Source of the DNA: a bacterium
GTDB lineage: Bacteria; Patescibacteria; Paceibacteria; UBA9973; SBAW01
DNA length: 5,870 bases
Direction of reading: 5' to 3'
Assembly (NCBI GenBank): GCA_021825025.1
Contig: JAKAIP010000047.1
Location: forward strand, 1 to 5,870
Position numbers and translations under genes: made by a program. Positions 1 to 5,870 of the stretch are shown piece after piece; position 1 is the first letter of the stretch; each line of letters starts with the position of its first letter. Below the pieces are notes generated by a model, which was not told the origin of the DNA, did not search any database, and saw nothing but the letters and a program-made list of their open reading frames with translations.

Positions 1-1
1 A

Positions 2-46
2 TCCATCGCTGAAAAGCTGATTGCCGGAACACACTCTCAGCACTAG
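2..46 (+). CDS. C-terminal tail of an unidentified protein (5' part outside window)
   Basis: Frame 2 is open from the left edge to a TAG at 44-46 and reads SIAEKLIAGTHSQH. The other two plus frames hit stops within the first 20 bases. A strong plus-strand terminator follows at 67-100, as expected just after the end of a plus-strand gene. Fourteen residues are too few to identify a family, and no function is claimed. It could also be a chance open frame at the end of a plus-strand RNA transcript. Confidence 0.4.
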   Translation, partial: SIAEKLIAGTHSQH

Positions 47-53
47 GTGCTGA
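37..53. repeat. Perfect 7-bp inverted repeat around the stop codon at 44-46
   Basis: TCAGCAC (37-43) and GTGCTGA (47-53) are exact reverse complements, separated only by the TAG stop codon of the left-edge reading frame. In RNA this could form a 7-bp hairpin with a 3-base loop. It lies 13 bases before the terminator stem and may be an accessory 3'-end structure or coincidence. No T-run follows it on either strand, so it is not itself a canonical terminator. Confidence 0.45.
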
Positions 54-66
54 CCGAAGACATCGA

Positions 67-100
67 GAAACCCTTCTGCATAAGCGGGGTTTCTTTTTTT
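67..100 (+). terminator. Rho-independent terminator
   Basis: GAAACCC (67-73) pairs with GGGTTTC (87-93). Inside, G78-C85 and C79-G84 can close an ATAA loop. The stem is followed directly by seven T residues (94-100). The T-run is on the plus strand, so it ends transcription entering from the left edge. On the minus strand the stem is not followed by a T-run, so it is not a good intrinsic terminator for the gene ending at 118. Confidence 0.85.
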
Positions 101-117
101 GTAAACCAGTATGTTTA

Positions 118-573
118 TTATTTACCTTGTTTTAATGCAGTAATAAGTTGTATAGCAATTGACTGTGGAACACCCATGGTGACAAGCGAAGGAACATCCC
201 ATACGCCACCTCCTCCTGATATTAATACCCAGCCCTTGACAGAGTCATACTGTAGCAGTGCTGCACCTCCGCCGTTGGTGGTGCTCCATGGTTGGAGGGC
301 GTAAGGAAATACCACTATGGAAGTACTTACAGTAAGAGTAGGATCACTAATACTTGTTTGTTGTGAAAATGCTTGTGTTACTTCCTGTGTAGAAGAAGCC
401 TGTTGTGATGAACCAGAAGAATTGTTCGAAGTCTGTGTAGGAATAGGAAATGAAGATCCAAGATTATTTTGCAAGTAAGAAGGCGGTGTTTGTCTTTGGG
501 ATATAAAGAACCAAATACCCAATACAATACAGATGAGAATGATAATTCCAACGATAATAGAAAGTATTTTCAT
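118..573 (-). CDS. Small single-pass membrane protein of unknown function
   Basis: This 151-residue protein has one hydrophobic segment (about residues 4-24) and a low-complexity linker rich in Ser, Gln, Thr and Asn (about 26-76). A compact C-terminal segment (77-151) follows, with a Gly-rich turn at 101-103, another at 120-123 (GGGG), and a W-D-V-P / M-G-V-P-Q pattern near 125-137. The C-terminal part looks like a folded domain of about 75 residues, but I do not recognise it. There is no lipobox: C15 is preceded by Ile. The start ATG lies 3 bases after the stop of the gene at 577-1614, with no well-placed Shine-Dalgarno (an AGG lies 14 bases away), so translation is probably coupled to that gene. 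The tail is probably extracytoplasmic because the linker resembles those of surface-anchored proteins. A role as partner or protector of the upstream peptidase-like protein is only inference from the operon. Confidence 0.75.
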   Translation of the reverse strand: MKILSIIVGIIILICIVLGIWFFISQRQTPPSYLQNNLGSSFPIPTQTSNNSSGSSQQASSTQEVTQAFSQQTSISDPTLTVSTSIVVFPYALQPWSTTNGGGAALLQYDSVKGWVLISGGGGVWDVPSLVTMGVPQSIAIQLITALKQGK

Positions 574-576
574 ATA

Positions 577-1614
577 CTAATGAGTTACCTGATAAATGGT
601 TGGATTACCACCAAACTTATCATAAGCTCCATCAAAATCCCCATTACTACACCAAGTGAAAGTAGAGTTTGTTGATGAATTAGAGATTACATGATTACAT
701 CCTGGGTCAAGACAAATGCCTACATGTTCATTATCTTGTGAAATAATAATATCACCACATGTAGCATTTGCTTGATTTACTAATATTCCATCTGTACCAC
801 CATTACCAGTAGGACCACCTAGCAGTTGATGCATTGTGATCACTGATTCTGTATTAATATTAGAAATCCCATTTAATACTTGACTCACCGCATAGGCACA
901 CGCTTCATTTCCAGGGGTTCCTCCTGGGTGGCCCGGACAATTACACTGCGCAGTGGATTGATATATGTATTTATGTGCAGAAATACATATTGCATTATTA
1001 ATAGTGGGTCCTTGTGTAGGTGGTTGTGGTAATTGAGCACAAATAGCGGTAAATAGATCTCCGCCCCCTCCCCCAGGAGGATTAGGTCCCACAGATACTG
1101 ATCCTGGTGTTCCCTGTCCTATCGTCTGATTAAGCCAATCACTGACTGTAACATCAGTATTTATTCCACCCCGATCTGTAGTGCAATACTGAGATATATT
1201 ATTCCAACTCCACCCTGATTTAAACGTTGATGAAACAAGCATATTAACAAAAGTCTGCACTAACAACCACGCAGAAAGAGCAATTCCAAGACCAATAACC
1301 GCAGAACTGAAAATGCGCCTTGCTTTAGTTATTTTTGAAGGATCTCCATTTGCAGAAAAAAGTAATATTCCAGCATAAGCAAGGAGTAGGATTCCAATAG
1401 GAACAGAGAGTTGAATAAGAAAATTGATAATATTTTGTACAAGCTGATATAGGTCACAGGGAGTGCAATAGAGTGGACCACTTGCAGGCTGACCATTCCT
1501 ACCAATACCGTTACAGATAGGAACCAAACCCTTGTTTTGTGCAGCACTAACAGCGATAGGAATAAGAAAAAGTAAGGCACTCGCTATATACGCTCCTACA
1601 TTTTTCCTTTTCAT
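577..1614 (-). CDS. T4SS-pilin-like membrane protein fused to a NlpC/P60- or CHAP-like cysteine peptidase domain
   Basis: 345 residues. Residues 1-25 form a signal peptide (MKRK, hydrophobic core, likely cleavage near VSA/AQ). Two hydrophobic helices at about 56-88 and 101-127 are joined by a basic loop with a G-D-P-S-K-x-x-K-A-R-R pattern. This is the layout of the VirB2/TrbC-like T4SS_pilin family common in Patescibacteria. A Pro/Gly-rich linker (about 165-185, ending in five Gly) leads to a C-terminal domain (about 186-345). There, C239 in E-A-C-A-Y-A-V-S-Q-V-L and H297 in E-H-V-G-I, preceded by C-G-D-I-I-I-S, match the Cys and His sites of papain-like amidases; H308 or N312 could be the third residue. 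Such domains cut peptide links in peptidoglycan. Thirteen Cys residues, twelve besides C239, suggest disulfides outside the cytoplasm. The pilin call is firm; the peptidase call is motif-based and untested. It is first in an operon with the gene at 118-573. Confidence 0.8.
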   Translation of the reverse strand: MKRKNVGAYIASALLFLIPIAVSAAQNKGLVPICNGIGRNGQPASGPLYCTPCDLYQLVQNIINFLIQLSVPIGILLLAYAGILLFSANGDPSKITKARRIFSSAVIGLGIALSAWLLVQTFVNMLVSSTFKSGWSWNNISQYCTTDRGGINTDVTVSDWLNQTIGQGTPGSVSVGPNPPGGGGGDLFTAICAQLPQPPTQGPTINNAICISAHKYIYQSTAQCNCPGHPGGTPGNEACAYAVSQVLNGISNINTESVITMHQLLGGPTGNGGTDGILVNQANATCGDIIISQDNEHVGICLDPGCNHVISNSSTNSTFTWCSNGDFDGAYDKFGGNPTIYQVTH

Positions 1615-1623
1615 ACTGAACGT

Positions 1624-1632
1624 ATTGTAACA
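1624..1632 (-). promoter_or_regulatory. Extended -10 promoter of the pilin-peptidase gene, likely leaderless
   Basis: On the minus strand, TGT-TACAAT (1632-1624) matches the extended -10 form TGn-TATAAT with one mismatch in the hexamer. The expected start of transcription, about 7 bases on, falls at 1616-1618, only 2-4 bases before the ATG at 1614. No Shine-Dalgarno sequence lies between them. The message would therefore be leaderless or nearly so. No convincing -35 is visible, which is usual for extended -10 promoters. Confidence 0.55.
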
Positions 1633-1640
1633 CTCATTTT

Positions 1641-1669
1641 TTGCACCAAAGCCTCAGGTGCGGTATCGT
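1641..1669 (+). promoter_or_regulatory. Weak candidate promoter for tRNA-Tyr
   Basis: TTGCAC (1641-1646) and TATCGT (1664-1669) are spaced 17 bases apart and would start transcription at about 1676, just upstream of the tRNA 5' end at 1680. Each hexamer matches its consensus only partly (3 and 4 of 6). The site lies back-to-back with the minus-strand promoter at 1624-1632. The same stretch holds a 5-bp inverted repeat, GCACC (1643-1647) with GGTGC (1657-1661). Confidence 0.3.
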
Positions 1670-1679
1670 ATAGAACGTT

Positions 1680-1766
1680 GCGTCGGTGGCAGAGTGGTCA
1701 ATTGCATTTGGCTGTAAACCAAACGCCCTTGCGGCTACGGGGGTTCGAATCCCTCCCGGCGCACCA
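1680..1766 (+). tRNA. tRNA-Tyr (anticodon GUA), CCA encoded
   Basis: The acceptor strands GCGTCGG (1680-1686) and CCGGCGC (1756-1762) pair over 7 bp with one G-U. They are followed by discriminator A1763 and an encoded CCA (1764-1766). The D-stem is GCA/TGC. The anticodon stem TTTGG/CCAAA (1707-1711/1719-1723) encloses the loop CTGTAAA with anticodon GTA at 1714-1716. A 15-base variable region (1724-1738) can form its own short stem, the class II shape of bacterial tRNA-Tyr. The T-arm is GGGGG-TTCGAAT-CCCTC (1739-1755). The gene decodes UAU and UAC. It is convergent with clpB, whose stop codon lies 5 bases beyond the CCA, and no terminator is visible for the tRNA. Confidence 0.97.
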
Positions 1767-1771
1767 GTTCG

Positions 1772-4456
1772 TTATATCGTCTGCAATGCAGGCGGAATAG
1801 AAGTAGTCTTTCCTTTTCCGGTTTTCTTTACGTCGAAAGTAAATTCGTCTCCTTTTATATCTACCAATACTGTGCCGCCTGAGAGCACACCGCGCGATAC
1901 CATCAAATTCGCTACCTTGGTAAGAATCTTGTCTTGAATGAGCCGACGAAGCGGTCGAGCACCGTAGTGCGGGTTATATCCTTCTTTGGCGAGATATTCA
2001 TACACCGCGGGAGCAATGGTAAGCGTGATGTTTTTGCCGGCAAGCCGTTCAATGACTTCCTGTACCTGGATACCGACAATCTCTTTGACTGCCTCCGGTG
2101 AAAGGATGTTGAAAATAATGATCTCATCGAGACGGTTGAGGAATTCCGGACGGAAGTAATCTTTCAGAGATGATTCTACTTTTTCCTTTGCAAGCCGATA
2201 ATTCTGTACATCACTGCTGTTCATCGCAAAGCCGATCTGTTCCATCTTGTCGATGTACTGGGCGCCGATATTGGATGTCATGATGATGATAGTGTTGCGG
2301 AAGTTCACCTTGCGACCCTTTGCATCGGTAAGATAGCCGTTATCAAGCACCTGCAGGAGAATATTGAAGATCTCCGGATGCGCTTTCTCAATCTCATCAA
2401 AGAGAAGCACTGCATAGGGTCGGTGCCGCACCAGTTCAGTGAGTGCTCCTCCTTCTTCATGTCCCACATATCCCGGAGGCGCTCCGATGATCTTGGAAAC
2501 AGAATGTTTCTCCATGTATTCGGACATATCAACGCGAATAAGTGCTTTTTCATCGTTGAACATGAATTGTGCGAGCGCCTTGGTAAGTTCCGTCTTACCC
2601 ACTCCAGTCGGTCCCAAGAACATAAAGGATGCGATTGGTCGATTCGGATCAGCAATACCCGCACGGGATCGCTTCACTGCATCGGCTACTTTTTGCACTG
2701 CCTCATGTTGTCCCACGACACGCGATTCAAGTTCCGATTCAATGCGAGAGAGTTTTTCAGCCTCTTCTTCCAGCATGCGTGATACCGGGATACCGGTCCA
2801 GGTAGAGACTACCGCAGCAATATCGTTCTCCGTAATTTCTTCTTTGAGCAATCGACGAGAAGTTTGCAGCTTCTTGAGTTTCTTTTGCTTCTGATCGAGC
2901 TCTTTCTCAAGAGTAGGAATTTCTCCATAGCGAATTTCTGCTGCACGAGAAAGATCAACTGCAGCTTCGACAGAATCAGCCTCAAGCCGAAGTATTTCCA
3001 GTTCTTTCTTAATACTTTTTATGTCTTGGAGAATTTGTCGTTCATTCTTCCAGCGCAATTCAAGATCACTGGTCTTTTCTTTCAGATCGGCAATTTCCTT
3101 CTCAATCACCTTGATACGCGTTTTTGCTTTCTTGTCTCCATCTTCCTTTTCCGCTTCTTTCTTAAGTGCTTCCTTTTCCACTTCCAAGCGCATTATTTTG
3201 CGGTGTGCATCCTCAAGCACCGGTGGTTTATTTTCGAGGGAAATACGCAAAGAGGAAGATGCTTCATCAATGAGATCGATTGCCTTGTCCGGAAGGAATC
3301 GATCAGGAATATAGCGAGCGGAGAGTTCTACCGCAGCAACAAGCGCATTGTCGGTGATATGCACTCCATGGAACAATTCATATTTCTCTTTTAATCCACG
3401 CAAAATGGCGATCGCGTCTTCAACGGTCGGTTCAGGAACATATACCGGCTGGAATCGGCGTTGAAATGCCGGGTCACGTTCAATATGCTTTTGATACTCG
3501 CGCAGGGTGGTAGCGCCCACGACATGCAGGTCGCCGCGCGCAAGTGCCGGTTTGAGCATGTTGGAAGCGTCCATAGCGCCTTCTGCCGCACCAGCGCCGA
3601 TCATCGTATGAATCTCGTCGACAAAGAGCAGAATTTTTCCTTCCGCACGTTCAATTTCCTTAATAATTGCTTTCAACCGTTCTTCGAATTCACCGCGATA
3701 TTTGGTACCGGCGATCAATGCACCAAGGTCAAGCGATACCAGATCTTTGTCACGCAATGAATCCGGCACGTCGCCGGTAGCAATGCGTTGTGCAAGGCCT
3801 TCTGCAATAGCAGTCTTTCCTACTCCCGCTTCTCCGATGAGGATAGGATTATTTTTGGTGCGGCGGGAGAGAATTTGAATCACCCGATTGATTTCCGCAT
3901 CACGTCCAATAACCGGATCTAGTTTATTTTCGAGCGCCAACTTCGTGAGCGAACGGGTGTATTTCGGCAACGCACGAAATTTCTTTTGTTCCGGTCCATT
4001 GGTGCTTTTGCCCGAACGCAGTTCGGGAAGAGCACGCAGAATACTTTCCCGCGTAAGGCGAAACCGACTCAGCACTTCTCGTGCAGATCCGGATACATCA
4101 AGCAGGGATATAAAAAGATGTTCCGTTGAGACGAATTCATCATGGAGTTCCGTGGCAATTTTTGCTGATCGTTCCAGCGCCTGCACTAATTCAGGGGTGA
4201 GATAGAGCTGATAGGAAGGAGCGATGGTGGCACCCTGGTTTCCTCCTTCAATGCTTTCAAGCACCGTATCCGTAAGCAGTACGATGTCTATATCGAGTTT
4301 TTCGAGAATAGAGGTAACCACACTTTCTTCCTGGAGAAGCAGTGCTGCCAACAGATGCATAGGACTGACCTGATTCTGTCCTCGTTCGACCGTAAGTTCA
4401 TGCGCCCGTCTGACGGCTTCTCGTGCTTTAGTGGTGAAATGGCTAAATGGAGGCAT
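1772..4456 (-). CDS. clpB: ClpB-type AAA+ protein disaggregase with an IGF loop
   Basis: 894 residues, somewhat longer than the roughly 857 of E. coli ClpB. In order: Clp N-domain (1-145); first AAA+ module with Walker A GEAGVGKT (208-215), pore-loop Y253, Walker B ILLFVDE (275-281), sensor GATT (314-317) and arginine fingers R333/R334; coiled-coil middle domain (about 405-540) with the ClpB motif R-Y-G-E-I-P near 509-514; second AAA+ module with Walker A GPTGVGKT (615-622), pore loop GYVG (662-665), Walker B (683-688) and sensor-2 GARPLRR (832-838). A Lys-rich tail ends the protein. The family forms cytoplasmic hexamers that pull polypeptides out of aggregates, usually with DnaK. Oddly, I741-G742-F743 lies in a loop longer than in E. 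coli ClpB, at the place of the ClpC ClpP-docking loop. The start is 24 bases after the upstream gene, without a Shine-Dalgarno; no CIRCE heat-shock operator is seen. Confidence 0.96.
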   Translation of the reverse strand: MPPFSHFTTKAREAVRRAHELTVERGQNQVSPMHLLAALLLQEESVVTSILEKLDIDIVLLTDTVLESIEGGNQGATIAPSYQLYLTPELVQALERSAKIATELHDEFVSTEHLFISLLDVSGSAREVLSRFRLTRESILRALPELRSGKSTNGPEQKKFRALPKYTRSLTKLALENKLDPVIGRDAEINRVIQILSRRTKNNPILIGEAGVGKTAIAEGLAQRIATGDVPDSLRDKDLVSLDLGALIAGTKYRGEFEERLKAIIKEIERAEGKILLFVDEIHTMIGAGAAEGAMDASNMLKPALARGDLHVVGATTLREYQKHIERDPAFQRRFQPVYVPEPTVEDAIAILRGLKEKYELFHGVHITDNALVAAVELSARYIPDRFLPDKAIDLIDEASSSLRISLENKPPVLEDAHRKIMRLEVEKEALKKEAEKEDGDKKAKTRIKVIEKEIADLKEKTSDLELRWKNERQILQDIKSIKKELEILRLEADSVEAAVDLSRAAEIRYGEIPTLEKELDQKQKKLKKLQTSRRLLKEEITENDIAAVVSTWTGIPVSRMLEEEAEKLSRIESELESRVVGQHEAVQKVADAVKRSRAGIADPNRPIASFMFLGPTGVGKTELTKALAQFMFNDEKALIRVDMSEYMEKHSVSKIIGAPPGYVGHEEGGALTELVRHRPYAVLLFDEIEKAHPEIFNILLQVLDNGYLTDAKGRKVNFRNTIIIMTSNIGAQYIDKMEQIGFAMNSSDVQNYRLAKEKVESSLKDYFRPEFLNRLDEIIIFNILSPEAVKEIVGIQVQEVIERLAGKNITLTIAPAVYEYLAKEGYNPHYGARPLRRLIQDKILTKVANLMVSRGVLSGGTVLVDIKGDEFTFDVKKTGKGKTTSIPPALQTI

Positions 4457-4462
4457 ATACTA

Positions 4463-4468
4463 TATATA
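4463..4468 (-). promoter_or_regulatory. Possible -10 element giving a leaderless clpB transcript
   Basis: In the 24-base gap between the pseudo-protease stop and the clpB ATG, TATATA (minus strand, 4468-4463) sits so that transcription about 7 bases downstream would begin at the A of the ATG (4456). The gap holds no Shine-Dalgarno, which a leaderless message would explain. No -35 is apparent at the usual spacing and no TGn extension precedes it, so this is tentative. clpB may simply be co-transcribed from upstream. Confidence 0.3.
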
Positions 4469-4480
4469 CTAAGCGAACTG

Positions 4481-5269
4481 CTATTTTGTTGCAGTGCTCG
4501 ACGCCAGAAGAGTCGGGAGGCTATAAAAATCATTTCCCTGGGCTTCTGAAGCACTGGTTGAAATACCAATAAGAGTACCGGAAAGTGTGAGCAGGATCGA
4601 TCCAGGCATTGCGGACGGGGTATTTGCTTCGATCATAGAAGGCGCATCGTGAGAAGAACCTGAAGGTATGGTGGCGATAATGCCCTCGCCCACCGTATCC
4701 GAACCAATGCCGCTAATACTGACGACCCCCTGACCAAGTGCAAGTTTGCTACTATCCGCAACAGAGAGCGGAGCGATACTGGTTGATGTACCCACCGCGA
4801 CCTGCACAATAGCAATCGGACTCCCCTTCACTTGCGTTTGTGCAATAGTGAGCGGGACACGATCACCTGAAGGAAGAATGGCATCGAATGCGGTTGCGGT
4901 TGAACTGTTGAGCGCCTCTTTATCGGTAAGCGCAGTACCGTTTGCATCAATGAGCACGCCGCGCGCAATGAGCGTATCATCTCCATGGGCGGTAATGCGG
5001 ATAATGCTCTGACGTGCGGCGCTCACTGCCTGCACTACCAAATCGTTATCATTTTGAATAATGGTCTTTTGAATTGTCGTGTTAGTACCCGGCAAGGATA
5101 CTGCTTTCTCTACAGTTTGTTGGACTACCTGATTGATCACCCGGGTGACTTCCGGTGGCGCTTGATTCATGAGAGAAACGGTCACAATGCCGGTCGCTAT
5201 GGACGTCATGAAGCTTACAAGCAATGTCAGGAGTACAATTTGGTGCTTAGTGAGTTGCTCAATGTCCAT
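4481..5269 (-). CDS. Membrane-anchored HtrA/trypsin-like protein lacking catalytic residues (pseudoprotease)
   Basis: 262 residues: a short cytoplasmic N-terminus, one membrane helix (about 11-34), a Val/Thr/Gln-rich stalk (about 38-75), then a trypsin-fold domain (about 80-262). The fold is seen from S-I-I-R-I, R-G-V-L-I-D-A-N-G-T-A-L-T, the central S-P-I-A-I-V-Q-V strand, and P-G-S-I-L-L ... G-T-L-I-G-I-S-T near the end. Against HtrA/DegP proteins the His of TNNHV aligns with E118, the Asp of DLAVLK with P151, and the GNSGGP Ser region is shortened to PGS (222-224). All three catalytic positions thus appear lost although the frame is intact. I recall similar N-termini in Parcubacteria proteins annotated as trypsin-like peptidases. 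There is no PDZ domain. It lies 9 bases after the desulfurase gene, which suggests coupling. A binding or scaffold role at the membrane is inference. Confidence 0.75.
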   Translation of the reverse strand: MDIEQLTKHQIVLLTLLVSFMTSIATGIVTVSLMNQAPPEVTRVINQVVQQTVEKAVSLPGTNTTIQKTIIQNDNDLVVQAVSAARQSIIRITAHGDDTLIARGVLIDANGTALTDKEALNSSTATAFDAILPSGDRVPLTIAQTQVKGSPIAIVQVAVGTSTSIAPLSVADSSKLALGQGVVSISGIGSDTVGEGIIATIPSGSSHDAPSMIEANTPSAMPGSILLTLSGTLIGISTSASEAQGNDFYSLPTLLASSTATK

Positions 5270-5278
5270 AGGGCCTTA

Positions 5279-5870
5279 TTATACAACGGATTTATACCTT
5301 TTCGCAACGCGAATAAGCCCATGTACGATAGCGTGCGCATCTGCTACTGTCACATCTGGCAACAAGGTCAAACGGATAGCACCGCGCGCCTCTTCCAGGG
5401 GAACCCGTAGTGCGGCAAGAACATGCGAAACAGTATCTTCTTGTACGCTGCATGCAGAACGTGTAGACGCAGCGATTCCTTCCACATCAAGGGCGATCAC
5501 TCCGGTTTCTCCTTCAAGGCCCGGGATGGAAATGTTGAGATTATTCGCAACACGGTGTGCAAACTGTGGTCCATTCAGTACGGCGGTTGGAAGATACTGT
5601 TGAATATCGAAGAACAGTTGATTGCGTACCCTTTCTACTCGTTCACTGCGTTCCGGTGCATGAGCTTGTGCTTCTTTGAGTGCCAGAGCGAATGAACCGG
5701 CGAGTGGCACATTCGGCGTACCCCCGCGCAATCCCCGTTCTTGTGAGCCGCCAAATAATAACGGTTCCAGTGTGCATCCGCGACGAACAAACAGTGCCCC
5801 AACTCCTTTTGGTCCAAGTACTTTTTGTCCATCAAGCGTCAAGAAATCCACACCCAATGCATCCATATGA
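5279..5870 (-). CDS. Cysteine desulfurase (NifS/IscS family), C-terminal part
   Basis: This is a PLP enzyme that takes sulfur from L-cysteine to form a protein-bound persulfide plus alanine, feeding Fe-S clusters and tRNA thiolation. About 197 codons are visible; the frame stays open to the right edge, so the N-terminal half is missing and the Met at 5866 is internal. The PLP-binding Lys (codon 5822-5824) lies in L-D-G-Q-K-V-L-G-P-K-G-V-G-A-L, where Gln replaces the His usual before the Lys in IscS. G-G-S-Q-E-R-G-L-R-G-G-T-P-N is the conserved substrate and cofactor loop. The catalytic Cys (codon 5450-5452) lies in R-S-A-C-S, the group I type active-site loop. The enzyme looks intact in this half. 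It ends in tandem TAA codons (5281-5276), 9 bases before the next gene. Whether it serves Fe-S assembly or tRNA modification cannot be told here. Confidence 0.93.
   Translation of the reverse strand, partial: HMDALGVDFLTLDGQKVLGPKGVGALFVRRGCTLEPLLFGGSQERGLRGGTPNVPLAGSFALALKEAQAHAPERSERVERVRNQLFFDIQQYLPTAVLNGPQFAHRVANNLNISIPGLEGETGVIALDVEGIAASTRSACSVQEDTVSHVLAALRVPLEEARGAIRLTLLPDVTVADAHAIVHGLIRVAKRYKSVV

Noticed and set aside
118..573. Small membrane protein as a lipoprotein
   Set aside because: The only Cys in the hydrophobic segment (C15) is preceded by Ile, which does not fit a lipobox.
1680..1766. tRNA-Tyr as an integration (att) site
   Set aside because: No integrase is visible and I found no second copy of the tRNA 3' end in the window; the AT-rich genes lie on the 5' side of the tRNA, whereas elements usually enter at the 3' end.
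1778..1794. Hairpin CGTCTGC-AAT-GCAGGCG as a terminator for clpB or the tRNA
   Set aside because: It lies within the last clpB codons and no T-run follows on either strand.
1686..1937. Plus-strand open frame of 83 codons beginning inside the tRNA region
   Set aside because: Its first part is the translated tRNA-Tyr and the rest is the opposite strand of the clpB 3' end; there is no ribosome binding site.
2439..2894. Plus-strand open frame of 151 codons opposite clpB
   Set aside because: Ser/Cys-rich product antisense to the second ATPase domain; no start signal and no recognisable domain.
2864..3394. Plus-strand open frame of 176 codons opposite clpB
   Set aside because: It is antisense to the clpB middle and first ATPase domains, whose motifs are unmistakable. 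Its Phe/Cys/Arg-rich composition is typical of the reverse complement of a charged coiled coil.
4457..4500. CIRCE-type heat-shock operator before clpB
   Set aside because: No TTAGCACTC-N9-GAGTGCTAA-like repeat is present; the AT-rich stretch is better read as a possible -10 element.

Overview
The window looks like a chromosomal fragment from a Patescibacteria (Candidate Phyla Radiation) bacterium, probably of the Parcubacteria type. This is inferred from recognised protein styles, not from a database search. The main pointers are a two-helix T4SS_pilin-type membrane module used as part of a larger secreted protein, a membrane-anchored degenerate HtrA-like protein, genes that appear to start at or next to their transcription start, and a tRNA with encoded CCA.

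Layout. At the left edge (1-117) a plus-strand gene seems to end at 46, followed by a clear rho-independent terminator (67-100). Two minus-strand genes sit 3 bases apart at 118-1614. The first transcribed (577-1614) encodes a signal peptide, a VirB2/T4SS-pilin-like double membrane segment and a Cys/His papain-like (NlpC/P60 or CHAP type) domain. The second (118-573) encodes a small single-pass membrane protein with a compact C-terminal domain I do not recognise. This pair is more AT-rich than the rest of the window. A short divergent promoter region (1615-1679) separates it from a plus-strand tRNA-Tyr(GUA) at 1680-1766.

From 1772 to the right edge there is a minus-strand gene line, in transcription order: a cysteine desulfurase (right edge, 5' part missing), a membrane-anchored trypsin-fold protein that has lost its catalytic residues (4481-5269), and a full-length ClpB-type disaggregase (1772-4456). 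The ClpB has the long coiled-coil middle domain and YGxIP motif of ClpB, but also an Ile-Gly-Phe loop at the place where ClpC carries its ClpP-docking loop.

Working together (inference): the right-hand genes are housekeeping, covering sulfur mobilisation and protein quality control. The left-hand pair looks like an envelope or cell-surface module, in which a pilin-like anchor presents a putative peptidoglycan-cleaving domain and the downstream membrane protein is a partner or protector. The strongest candidates for something undescribed are this pilin-peptidase fusion with its small partner, the pseudo-HtrA protein next to clpB, and the IGF loop in ClpB. No CRISPR array, insertion sequence or integrase is visible.
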